Assembly: GCA_030036915.1 (NCBI GenBank)
Contig: JASHSC010000191.1
Location: 1-5,530 of the forward strand
Source: Terriglobia bacterium
GTDB lineage: Bacteria; Acidobacteriota; Terriglobia; UBA7540
DNA: 5,530 bases
Reading direction: 5' to 3'
In this document: positions 1 to 5,530 of the stretch, in pieces
Layout of the letters: every line of letters begins with the position of its first letter
Numbering within the stretch: the stretch's first letter is position 1
Translations under genes and position numbers: made by a program
Notes under the pieces: model-generated
What the model was told of the DNA's origin: nothing
The model's input: only the letters and a program-made list of their open reading frames with translations
Databases searched by the model: none

Positions 1-369
1 GAATACACTGACGGTGCACCCGGAGATCGCGATCACGGGGACAGCGCCCACGTTTGCGGATGGAGTGCAAGCGCGCACGTATGGGCAGGGGAGTACGTGC
101 GGGGCGAGCGGCACGTCGTCTTGCACAGCGGCTTCCTATACTCAAAACGGGGGCGGGCTGGGCACGACGGCGTCCGACTCGTACACCTACAGCCTGACGC
201 CGGGTAGTTTGAATTTCACTTGCACCAATTCACCCTCGCAGCTCACGACGACCAGTTGCAGTTCGGGCGGTGCGGGGCCGTCGTCGGGGTCCCCTTACAC
301 TCCCAATGTCTCGGTGAAGGACGTAGCCAATGCCTCGACGCCCGCGAATACCATTGCGTCGGCTTATAC
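1..369 (+). repeat. Tandem coding repeat, copy 1 (369 bp, 123 codons)
   Basis: This begins with gaatacactgacggtgcac at base 1, and the same words return at base 370. Bases 1-165 match 370-534 with one difference (G31 versus C400, a synonymous Ala third position). Bases 166-369 are clearly more diverged from copy 2, although the end of the unit (SGSPYTPNVSVKDVA...) is again close. The unit encodes one Ig-like domain. The window opens at the repeat phase, so further copies may lie upstream. Confidence 0.93.
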
Positions 370-3300
370 GAATACACTGACGGTGCACCCGGAGATCGCC
401 ATCACGGGGACAGCGCCCACGTTTGCGGATGGAGTGCAAGCGCGCACGTATGGGCAGGGGAGTACGTGCGGGGCGAGCGGCACGTCGTCTTGCACAGCGG
501 CTTCCTATACTCAAAACGGGGGCGGGCTGGGCACAGTGACGGCGTACAACTACAGCATAACGCCGGCTGGTTTGAATTTCACCTGCACCAATTCCGGCAC
601 CACCAACACGTCGACCAGTTGCAGTTCCGCTGGCGTGGGGCCGGCGTCGGGGTCCCCCTACACTCCCAATGTTTCCGTGAAGGACGTAGCCGATGGCTCG
701 ACGCCCGCGAATACCGTTACCTCGGCTTATACGAATACGCTCACGGTGGAGCTGCCGCTAGGCGTAACAGCGCCCGGCGCGCCGGTTGACGCCGTGACCG
801 GGCGCCGGTACGGTACGAGCTCAGGCTGCTCGGCTGGAACCTGCGCGGCCCTCCTATACACCCTAACCAACGGCTTGGGCAACTATACCCTCACCGGAAC
901 CTCGCTGACGGATACTGTAAGCGATGCTTATACCTGCACGCAGAACCCGTCCGACACCTTCAACTGCTCCGCCAACCCGATTACCGGCGCGGCGGGCAGT
1001 ACGACGCTGACCTTCACCGGTGCTGAAACCGGCAACGCCTCCACGCCCGGAGGGACGGCGACGAACAATTCGGACACCCTAACCATTCGCTCGCAACTGG
1101 TCGTTACCGGACCGACGCCATCTCCTGTTCCCGACGCCGTTCTCGGCCGGCCTTACGGCATGCCCATGGGCAGTGCGAATCTCGTATACACTCTGCCGAC
1201 TGGAGAGGGACTGCCGCCCGTAAGCTTAAGCGGGACGGGATTCCCTGCGCCGATTGCCTGCACCACGGTTACTGACAATGCTGATTCCTCAAATTCGCTC
1301 CCCTGCAACAGCGGTAACGCGGCGGTTACGGGGACTACCAGCACAGGAACGATCACGGCTTCGGATACGGCTAACCTCAGCACGCCGGCAGCCACCACAG
1401 GGACGGACCCCAATAGCGTGCTTTCGACCTCGGCCGCGACCGAAATTGCCGTCGATCCCGAGATTGTGATCCAGAACCAGGCGCTGTCATCCGTCGCCTG
1501 TGGAACCTCTGGCACTCCCTGCAATTTGCCCAACGGCCAATTGGATCAGCCTTTCAGTGTTCTCTTTAGTTGCCAGGTTCCCTTGAACACCGGCATCTGC
1601 GGCGGGACGGGCTCACCGGGAAATGCCCAAGCCAGTTACACCTGGACTGCCCCCACAAACAACATCGGAGGCATAGGCAGTAGCCCTAGCCCTCCTAATG
1701 ACTGGACCACTGGTGTTTCGGAACCCAATCCCAGCCCGAATGCCGGGCTTTCCGGAGTTACTTTCTTCGGCGCGCCCAGCGCTTCCGGCTCAGACCAGAC
1801 CGTTATCATTTCAGTTGCCGACCTCGGAAACAGCACCACGCCTTCCTGCACTGCAGCCTCTACCTGTCCGACTGAATATTTCAGCACCAACATTCTACCC
1901 TCCAACGCTTTCGTGGTAGACACGGCCAACGACCTCGTCGATGTGTTTGGCACTTCGAGCGGCGCGCCCTCCTTCCTGAGCACGGTAACTACAGGGGGAA
2001 CATCAAGCAACTACCCCGCTGCTTCCCCCAATGGAACGGACGTATTCGTTGCTGACCCCGGGACACCTAACCTGTACATTTTGCTCAGCGCGGCGCCCTA
2101 CACGGTGACGGCCGCTTCGGGACTCTCCACCACTGCTGGTGACGTGTCTGCCGTCGCATCCGGCCCGAAAGTTGTGAGCGGAACAACAAACTCACTCAAT
2201 ACTCCCGACGATGTTTACGCCTACGTGGCAAATCCGGTATCGGATAACGTGCAGGTGGTTGACGGATACCCGAGCAGCGGCACGTTTGCGACAAAGGTCG
2301 CCACGATCTCGCTCGCGAACAGTCCGGAGGCCGGCGGCGCCCTGGATATCAAAGTGGCGCCCACCTTCAATACCGGCAGCTCATCGAGCCCAACGCGCGT
2401 GACACATGCGTACGTGCTGCGGCCTGGCCACCATGAGGTCTGTGTAATCGACGCCGAACCTTCGAATACAACAACATTCCTGACTCAAATCCCCGCCTAC
2501 AACGGTGGAGCGACCAACTCAAACGCCGACGGTTGCATTTCGCTGCAAATAACCAGCTTGACCCCGAATTTCATTGATGTTTCGCCCGATGGCCTCTATG
2601 CCATGGTTACGGAGGGGAACGGAACGAGCCTCGGCTTTGTGGAAGTCATCGATACCAACCCCAACGACTCCACCACATTCGAAACAGTCATCGATGCCAT
2701 TGAGCTCCTGACGCCGGAGGCCGTAACGATTGGAACGGGCAACGGTTCCACTACTTTCTCCGGTACCCTTCCAACCACACCCATAGAGCCTGGCTCGGTG
2801 ACAGTAACCGGGACCGTCAGTGGAGCGACCGTGACCGGCTCCGACAATGGAAGCGGGGTGATTAGCGGAACGGGCATCGCGTCGGGAAGCATCGACTACA
2901 CAACCGGGGCTGTCAGCGTGATGTTTAGTGCGGCGCCGGATTCGGGGACATCCATTCAAGCCACCAGCACCTTCCTTACGGTTAATCCCCAGGGGGTACG
3001 ATTCTCACCCGACGGGCAAACCGTTTGGGTGGCGGGCTTCGATAATGGCCAACTCCTTCAATTCTCGACGGCCAATGTAAACGGAAATCCATTCACCCAA
3101 CTTACGCCCATTACTACGCCATCGCCGACCACGGATAATCCTGTTGGCATCGCTTTCCGGCCTGATTTCGCCAACGGCGCCACCAGCGGTGGCTTCGGGC
3201 TTGCCGCGCTCTCCGGAACGGATTATGTTCTGCCCTTTACGGCAAGTGGCGCCGGCACAGAGGTGGCTGCCACCGGCCTCTCCACTCCTTACCAAATCGA

Positions 3301-3604
3301 TCACGTTCCCAACGCGGTTCTGCATATTGCCACAGTGAATTTGCCGGTGGCGACCCACGGTGAGTCCTACCAGTCTTCCGTTGTGGCAGGCGGTCCGTAC
3401 AGGTTCTACACCTTTACGGAACTGACGGCCTTGGAGCCCACCGCTCTTTCCGCCATCGGGCTCAGTCTGAGTCCCGACGGAGAAATCAGTGGAACCTTGA
3501 CCTCCAGCGCGAATGGTACCTATACCTTCACGTTCCAGGTGATGGATCAATCGCTGCCTGTGAGCAACGTCGTGGCCAAGACGGTGCAATTGACGGTCAA
3601 CTGA
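1..3604 (+). CDS. Large exported Ig-repeat / beta-propeller protein, 5' end missing
   Basis: Partial: the first complete codon is at base 2, the frame is open to the window edge, and a TGA stop lies at 3602-3604, giving about 1,200 visible residues. Order of parts: Ig-like units at about 14-382, 383-745, 746-1084, 1085-1450 and 1451-1900; a seven-blade propeller at 1901-3331, interrupted by a small beta domain at 2726-2974; a He_PIG-like domain at 3332-3601. Most Ig units end in a TLTV-like strand and contain Cys pairs (for example C-GASGTSS-C), which suggests disulphides and a location outside the cytoplasm. Only about six lysines are visible in the whole chain, while Thr, Ser, Gly, Asn and Ala are abundant. 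No LPXTG, PEP-CTERM or other sorting tail is visible at the C-terminus, and any signal peptide lies upstream of the window. Such proteins are usually annotated as putative Ig-domain or YncE/YVTN-like beta-propeller proteins. A structural, adhesive or binding role at the cell surface is inference; no catalytic motif was seen. Certainty is high that it is a real gene and low on its exact role. Confidence 0.93.
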   Translation, partial: NTLTVHPEIAITGTAPTFADGVQARTYGQGSTCGASGTSSCTAASYTQNGGGLGTTASDSYTYSLTPGSLNFTCTNSPSQLTTTSCSSGGAGPSSGSPYTPNVSVKDVANASTPANTIASAYTNTLTVHPEIAITGTAPTFADGVQARTYGQGSTCGASGTSSCTAASYTQNGGGLGTVTAYNYSITPAGLNFTCTNSGTTNTSTSCSSAGVGPASGSPYTPNVSVKDVADGSTPANTVTSAYTNTLTVELPLGVTAPGAPVDAVTGRRYGTSSGCSAGTCAALLYTLTNGLGNYTLTGTSLTDTVSDAYTCTQNPSDTFNCSANPITGAAGSTTLTFTGAETGNASTPGGTATNNSDTLTIRSQLVVTGPTPSPVPDAVLGRPYGMPMGSANLVYTLPTGEGLPPVSLSGTGFPAPIACTTVTDNADSSNSLPCNSGNAAVTGTTSTGTITASDTANLSTPAATTGTDPNSVLSTSAATEIAVDPEIVIQNQALSSVACGTSGTPCNLPNGQLDQPFSVLFSCQVPLNTGICGGTGSPGNAQASYTWTAPTNNIGGIGSSPSPPNDWTTGVSEPNPSPNAGLSGVTFFGAPSASGSDQTVIISVADLGNSTTPSCTAASTCPTEYFSTNILPSNAFVVDTANDLVDVFGTSSGAPSFLSTVTTGGTSSNYPAASPNGTDVFVADPGTPNLYILLSAAPYTVTAASGLSTTAGDVSAVASGPKVVSGTTNSLNTPDDVYAYVANPVSDNVQVVDGYPSSGTFATKVATISLANSPEAGGALDIKVAPTFNTGSSSSPTRVTHAYVLRPGHHEVCVIDAEPSNTTTFLTQIPAYNGGATNSNADGCISLQITSLTPNFIDVSPDGLYAMVTEGNGTSLGFVEVIDTNPNDSTTFETVIDAIELLTPEAVTIGTGNGSTTFSGTLPTTPIEPGSVTVTGTVSGATVTGSDNGSGVISGTGIASGSIDYTTGAVSVMFSAAPDSGTSIQATSTFLTVNPQGVRFSPDGQTVWVAGFDNGQLLQFSTANVNGNPFTQLTPITTPSPTTDNPVGIAFRPDFANGATSGGFGLAALSGTDYVLPFTASGAGTEVAATGLSTPYQIDHVPNAVLHIATVNLPVATHGESYQSSVVAGGPYRFYTFTELTALEPTALSAIGLSLSPDGEISGTLTSSANGTYTFTFQVMDQSLPVSNVVAKTVQLTVN
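370..732 (+). repeat. Tandem coding repeat, copy 2 (363 bp, 121 codons)
   Basis: This second copy of the Ig-like unit is two codons shorter than copy 1, with the length change just after the shared LGT at about base 535. The next gaatacgctcacggtg boundary is at 733, after which the third unit (VELPLGVTAPGAPVDAV...) keeps the layout but not the DNA identity. The copies are in frame with each other, so copy number can change without breaking the gene. Confidence 0.92.
1901..3331 (+). other. Seven-blade beta-propeller region of the large protein
   Basis: Seven strand signatures of the YVTN/YncE type can be read: NAFVVDTANDLVDVF (from about 1904), DVFVADPGTPNLYIL (2039), VYAYVANPVSDNVQVVD (from about 2210), HAYVLRPGHHEVCVID (from about 2405), LYAMVTEGNG...VEVIDT (2594), QTVWVAGFDNGQLLQFS (3017) and GFGLAALSGTDYVLPF (3191). 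Two carry the classic preceding turn with SPDG (VSPDG before blade 5, FSPDG before blade 6). Blade pitch is 45-65 residues, except 141 between blades 5 and 6, which an 83-residue insertion explains. Propellers of this type usually act as binding or scaffold domains. A lactonase-like enzyme is not supported, because no metal-site pattern could be picked out. Confidence 0.75.
2726..2974 (+). other. Small beta domain inserted between propeller blades 5 and 6
   Basis: The segment starts TIGTGNGSTTFSGTLPTTPI and continues EPGSVTVTGTV, then GSDNGSGVISGTG, GSIDYTTGAVSVMFSAAPDSG and ends near ATSTF. This resembles a small beta-sandwich module known from phage tail and baseplate-type and other structural proteins (GDGST-TTF...PGSVTVT...G.IDY.TGAVTVTF). 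It is flanked by TPEAV on the left and NPQGVRFSPDG on the right, which look like the two sides of one interrupted blade-to-blade linker. The resemblance is from memory of the family pattern and has not been tested by a profile search. Confidence 0.6.
3332..3601 (+). other. C-terminal He_PIG-like (putative Ig) domain
   Basis: The motif order fits the putative-Ig family. LPVATHGESYQSSVVAGGPY comes first, then a variable FYTFTELTALEPTALSAIGL stretch, then LSPDGEISGTLTSSANGTYT with FTFQVMDQSLPV, and a final KTVQLTVN strand just before the stop. It closes the chain with no anchor after it. In this family the module is generally a carbohydrate- or protein-binding or spacer domain of surface proteins; its ligand here is unknown. 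Confidence 0.75.
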
Positions 3605-3624
3605 ATTCACAGGTCGTTGTCGTA

Positions 3625-3659
3625 GACCGGCGCGCCGGCATTTCGCGCACGCGCCGGTC
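3625..3659. terminator. Perfect 10-bp inverted repeat in the convergent gap, probable bidirectional terminator
   Basis: GACCGGCGCG (3625-3634) pairs fully with CGCGCCGGTC (3650-3659) across a 15-base loop. It lies 21 bases after the stop of the large gene and 25 bases past the stop of the opposing gene. The left arm also contains a 12-bp self-palindrome (CCGGCGCGCCGG, 3627-3638), so an alternative fold or cruciform is possible. Neither side has a T-run, so it is not a textbook intrinsic terminator. The remainder of the 80-bp gap holds nothing else recognisable. Confidence 0.5.
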
Positions 3660-3684
3660 GCTTTCGCAGGAATTCCCCCAAGTC

Positions 3685-5364
3685 TTACTTGCTCTCTTCA
3701 TTGGTTTGCACGGGCATGGTATAAGGTCCCGTTTGGTTGACGTCCGCGGGCAGCAGGTGTGAGTAATCCCGGAGGTTTTTGATAAGTTGCTTGCGGCTGG
3801 GCTCATCAAGGGCGTAGAAGCTCAGGCCGGGAGGAGCGAGCACTGTGCGATTCCGGAAGAGCCAGACTCCCGCCAGCAACCACCTGCGCGGCGGGCCGCC
3901 GTAAAATCCCATCCAATTGTCATCCACCAGCGCCACGCGGGCTCCCCGCGAGCGAGCCAGTTTGTCTAAGAGCTCCGACGAATGCTCACCGCGCAGGATG
4001 GCGTGCGCAATCTCCCGGTCGGCCAGGCCGTGCGGGTCGGTGCAATGAATGTCCGCCAGGAAGTTGATGGCGCCCACGTCATTCACCACCACCGCGGTTC
4101 CCGAGTAATATCGCGCCACGAAAGACCCCATCTGGTAATGCCAGCGGTAGGTGTCATGCAAGGCCGGAAGCGTCATCGCCAGGGCATCGCGGCCGGTGCT
4201 CCAAAACAGAGTTCCAGAGTAGGCTAGAAGAGTCACAGCCGCAAAGCCCAGTCCATCAATGCGGCGGAAATGCGAGGTGTGACGCAGGGTCTGCGCGAGA
4301 TCCCAGATCGGCACGGCCACGGCCGTTAATCCCCAGGCGATCAGGTAAGCTTCGTAGCGGAAGAACCAGCCCGTTCCCGCCAGCAGGAGGTGAAGCGCCG
4401 CCGCGCCCACGAAGATTCCCATCATCCACATCTGCACGGCATGAGACTTTTGGTCTTCGCCGGTAGGCTCATCAAGCCGCGCAACTCGCCAGAGCATCAG
4501 AAGCAGCGCAACGGCTGCCAAGCGGACCACCCGCATGCCGGTATAAACAGTGTTCGCCGCAGCATGTGCAAGAAAGCTCGCCAGGAAGTCGGCGTGCCCT
4601 GTCGGAATATTTCCCTTCAGCACTACGGAACTGGGTAGCCAGAACCAACCGTGTTCAACCGATACGATTCCAATGACCGCGGCGGGCAAGAAAGACCAGA
4701 AGGCTAGCTCAAAAGATAACCGGGCGCGACGCCGAAGGAGGAGTATGGCCACGACGATCCCCACCTCGAACAATCCCTCATACCGTATCGCGCCGAGCGC
4801 CGCTCCCAGCGCCATGAAGCCCACCTTTGCCACGCGCGCCGGAGGTGTAAGGTCCGCCAGAATTCGCCCGGCAAAGAAGGCAAAGAGCAAGGCCAGCAAC
4901 ATGTGGAGAATGTGTTCCAGCCCCGCGAATATCAGATTGGGAACCGGAGCGAGAAAAAGTATGCCCAGCATCACGGCAAAAACATAAATGCGGGGAAGGA
5001 AAGGCGAGAGCGAGTCCAGAATCCACTGCACGGTGAATATAAGCGCCGCAGCAGCGAGAAGATTCAAAATCAGCGGGGTAAGCGTGTTGACTCCAAACAC
5101 CCGGTAGATAGCGGCAAGGAGTACCGTCCACAGAGGTGAAGAAGAAGTTGCGGAGAAGGCATAGGGTGACACTCCCCAAACCCCGTGGCGTGCCAGATTC
5201 TTTGCCATCGCCATGTGAATGTAGGCGTCGTCCAGGGCGTAAACGAAATGGCCGCGATTCAACCGGAGGGAGGTTACGAGAATTGCGGCAGACGTGCTCC
5301 AAAGCAGAAAAACCGCCGCGAGGCTTGGCCAATACTGCCTGGCGCGGTTTGAGGCTACACCCAT
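3685..5364 (-). CDS. GT-C type polytopic membrane glycosyltransferase
   Basis: Predicted 559-residue inner-membrane protein, stop TAA at 3687-3685. About 12 hydrophobic segments can be read (near residues 15-33, 77-92, 95-114, 125-144, 151-170, 181-193, 198-210, 219-236, 279-292, 310-330, 336-354, 371-389). The first external loop carries an Asp pair (YALDDAYIHMAMAKNLARHG, D45-D46), the usual acidic site of GT-C enzymes, followed by SSSPLW (74-79), GLE (148-150) and RYEG (194-197), matching the DD / TSPLW / SGLE / R-EG order of AftB- and GT39/83-like proteins. A soluble tail (about 420-525) has NDVGAINFLADIH, then DPHGLAD and ALVDDNW. GT-C enzymes move a sugar from a polyprenyl-phosphate donor to a glycan, lipid or protein on the outer face of the membrane; the acceptor here is unknown. 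Start choice: ATG at 5364 gives a short basic N-terminus before helix 1 and has a weak GGCGG upstream. A GTG at 5382 would add six residues but has no ribosome site. The gene is alone, convergent with the repeat protein and divergent from the tRNA. Confidence 0.88.
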   Translation of the reverse strand: MGVASNRARQYWPSLAAVFLLWSTSAAILVTSLRLNRGHFVYALDDAYIHMAMAKNLARHGVWGVSPYAFSATSSSPLWTVLLAAIYRVFGVNTLTPLILNLLAAAALIFTVQWILDSLSPFLPRIYVFAVMLGILFLAPVPNLIFAGLEHILHMLLALLFAFFAGRILADLTPPARVAKVGFMALGAALGAIRYEGLFEVGIVVAILLLRRRARLSFELAFWSFLPAAVIGIVSVEHGWFWLPSSVVLKGNIPTGHADFLASFLAHAAANTVYTGMRVVRLAAVALLLMLWRVARLDEPTGEDQKSHAVQMWMMGIFVGAAALHLLLAGTGWFFRYEAYLIAWGLTAVAVPIWDLAQTLRHTSHFRRIDGLGFAAVTLLAYSGTLFWSTGRDALAMTLPALHDTYRWHYQMGSFVARYYSGTAVVVNDVGAINFLADIHCTDPHGLADREIAHAILRGEHSSELLDKLARSRGARVALVDDNWMGFYGGPPRRWLLAGVWLFRNRTVLAPPGLSFYALDEPSRKQLIKNLRDYSHLLPADVNQTGPYTMPVQTNEESK

Positions 5365-5383
5365 GCGCCGCCAGCATATCACG

Positions 5384-5413
5384 TTGACGCAGTTTTTCAG
5401 TCTGTGCTATAAA
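5384..5413 (+). promoter_or_regulatory. Sigma70-type promoter for the tRNA-Asn gene, extended -10
   Basis: TTGACG at 5384-5389 (five of six to the -35 consensus) and TATAAA at 5408-5413 (five of six to the -10) are separated by 18 bases. A TG sits one base before the -10 (5405-5406), giving the extended TGn form. Transcription would start near 5420 and leave a leader of about 35 bases before the mature tRNA. The position and strength fit a stable RNA gene. No GC-rich discriminator of the stringent type stands out; the bases after the -10 are cctaaag. Confidence 0.7.
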
Positions 5414-5440
5414 CCTAAAGCTAGCTTGTGCCGATGTCAC
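5412..5440 (-). promoter_or_regulatory. Weak candidate promoter for the glycosyltransferase gene
   Basis: On the minus strand GTGACA (5440-5435) is followed after 17 bases by TAGGTT (5417-5412). The -35 is good (five of six) and the -10 is poor (three of six). It would place the start of transcription roughly 40 bases upstream of the ATG at 5364 and overlap the start region of the tRNA promoter. It was chosen only because the gene needs a promoter within, or just beyond, a 90-bp gap, so other positions are possible. Confidence 0.2.
5418..5427. repeat. 10-bp perfect palindrome at the tRNA transcription start
   Basis: AAGCTAGCTT is its own reverse complement and covers the expected start of the tRNA transcript. 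It could be an operator half-site pair or a matter of chance. A single 10-bp palindrome is weak evidence. Confidence 0.3.
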
Positions 5441-5454
5441 CTGCGTCCGAACAC

Positions 5455-5529
5455 TCCTCGGTAGCTCAATGGTAGAGCATTCGGCTGTTAACCGAAGGGT
5501 TCCAGGTTCGAGTCCTGGCCGAGGAGCCA
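5455..5529 (+). tRNA. tRNA-Asn (anticodon GUU), complete with encoded CCA
   Basis: This is a full cloverleaf of 75 bases. Acceptor TCCTCGG (5455-5461) pairs with CCGAGGA (5519-5525). The D stem is GCTC/GAGC (5464-5467 with 5475-5478). The anticodon stem TTCGG/CCGAA (5480-5484 with 5492-5496) encloses loop CTGTTAA, with anticodon GTT at 5487-5489. The variable loop is GGGTT, and the T stem CCAGG/CCTGG has loop TTCGAGT. Discriminator G5526, as expected for tRNA-Asn, is followed by CCA at 5527-5529. All stems are perfectly paired, so it looks functional. The window ends one base later, so its terminator and any following gene or integrated element cannot be seen. Confidence 0.98.
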
Positions 5530-5530
5530 A

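Noticed and set aside
14..16. GTG at 14 as the start of the large gene
   Set aside because: The frame stays open to base 2, and those codons (NTLT) equal the repeat boundary seen again at 371 and 734. It is internal to a longer gene.
230..514. Arg-rich antisense frame over the repeats
   Set aside because: It is a shadow of GC-rich coding DNA with no domain, no ribosome site and an unbalanced Arg content.
1..732. CRISPR array or mobile-element repeats
   Set aside because: The repeats are 363-369 bp, in frame and fully coding, with no short regular spacers, inverted ends or transposase.
220..789. 189-codon plus-strand frame inside the repeats
   Set aside because: It exists because the near-identical repeats keep a second frame free of stops. 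Its composition is erratic (many His, Arg and Trp), and it fully overlaps the clear main frame.
1153..2959. Antisense frames at 1153-1533, 1636-2010, 2519-2959 and 2596-2892
   Set aside because: All lie opposite well-supported Ig or propeller coding sequence, with Val/Pro/Leu-rich low-complexity products that mirror the Thr/Gly/Asn codons of the real strand.
3005..3610. 201-codon antisense frame over the end of the large gene
   Set aside because: It covers blades 6-7 and the He_PIG domain, which have clear motifs in the sense frame. The product has no recognisable domain and no conserved start context.
5382..5382. GTG start for the glycosyltransferase at 5382
   Set aside because: There is no ribosome binding site upstream, it lies next to the opposing -35 box, and the ATG at 5364 gives a more typical short basic N-terminus. 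It is not fully excluded.
4778..5530. 250-codon open frame on the minus strand beginning MAPRPGLEPGTLRLTAECST
   Set aside because: Its start is the reverse complement of the tRNA-Asn gene, a well-known false protein found in databases. The rest is out of frame with, and antisense-free copy of, the real glycosyltransferase on the same strand.

Overview
The window reads as an ordinary chromosomal segment of a GC-rich, Gram-negative-type soil bacterium. The style of the large secreted protein (degenerate putative-Ig repeats rich in Ser/Thr/Gly/Asn, a YVTN-like propeller, a closing He_PIG-type domain) together with a lone GT-C membrane glycosyltransferase is typical of Acidobacteriota. That placement is inference from protein style, not from a marker gene.

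Layout. (1) Bases 1-3604, + strand: the 3' part of a very large gene, open at the left edge, for an exported repeat protein. It has two near-duplicate Ig-like units (period 369 then 363 bp), three more diverged units, a seven-blade beta-propeller with an extra small beta domain inserted between blades 5 and 6, and a C-terminal He_PIG-like domain. (2) Bases 3605-3684: a short convergent gap with a perfect 10-bp GC-rich inverted repeat, probably a shared transcription end. (3) Bases 3685-5364, - strand: a roughly 12-helix GT-C type membrane glycosyltransferase with a soluble C-terminal domain. (4) Bases 5365-5454: a compact divergent control region with a strong sigma70-type promoter facing right. 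(5) Bases 5455-5529, + strand: a complete tRNA-Asn(GUU) with encoded CCA. The window stops one base later.

The two protein genes are convergent and therefore not an operon. A link (a glycosyltransferase acting on surface proteins or glycans) is possible but the sequence does not show it. The left edge falls within a repeat array and the right edge at a tRNA. Both are places where assemblies often break, so the true length of the first gene is unknown. I found no CRISPR array, insertion sequence, phage gene or defence system, and nothing I would call a new system. The most notable points are the mosaic homogenisation of the first two repeats and the domain inserted in the propeller.
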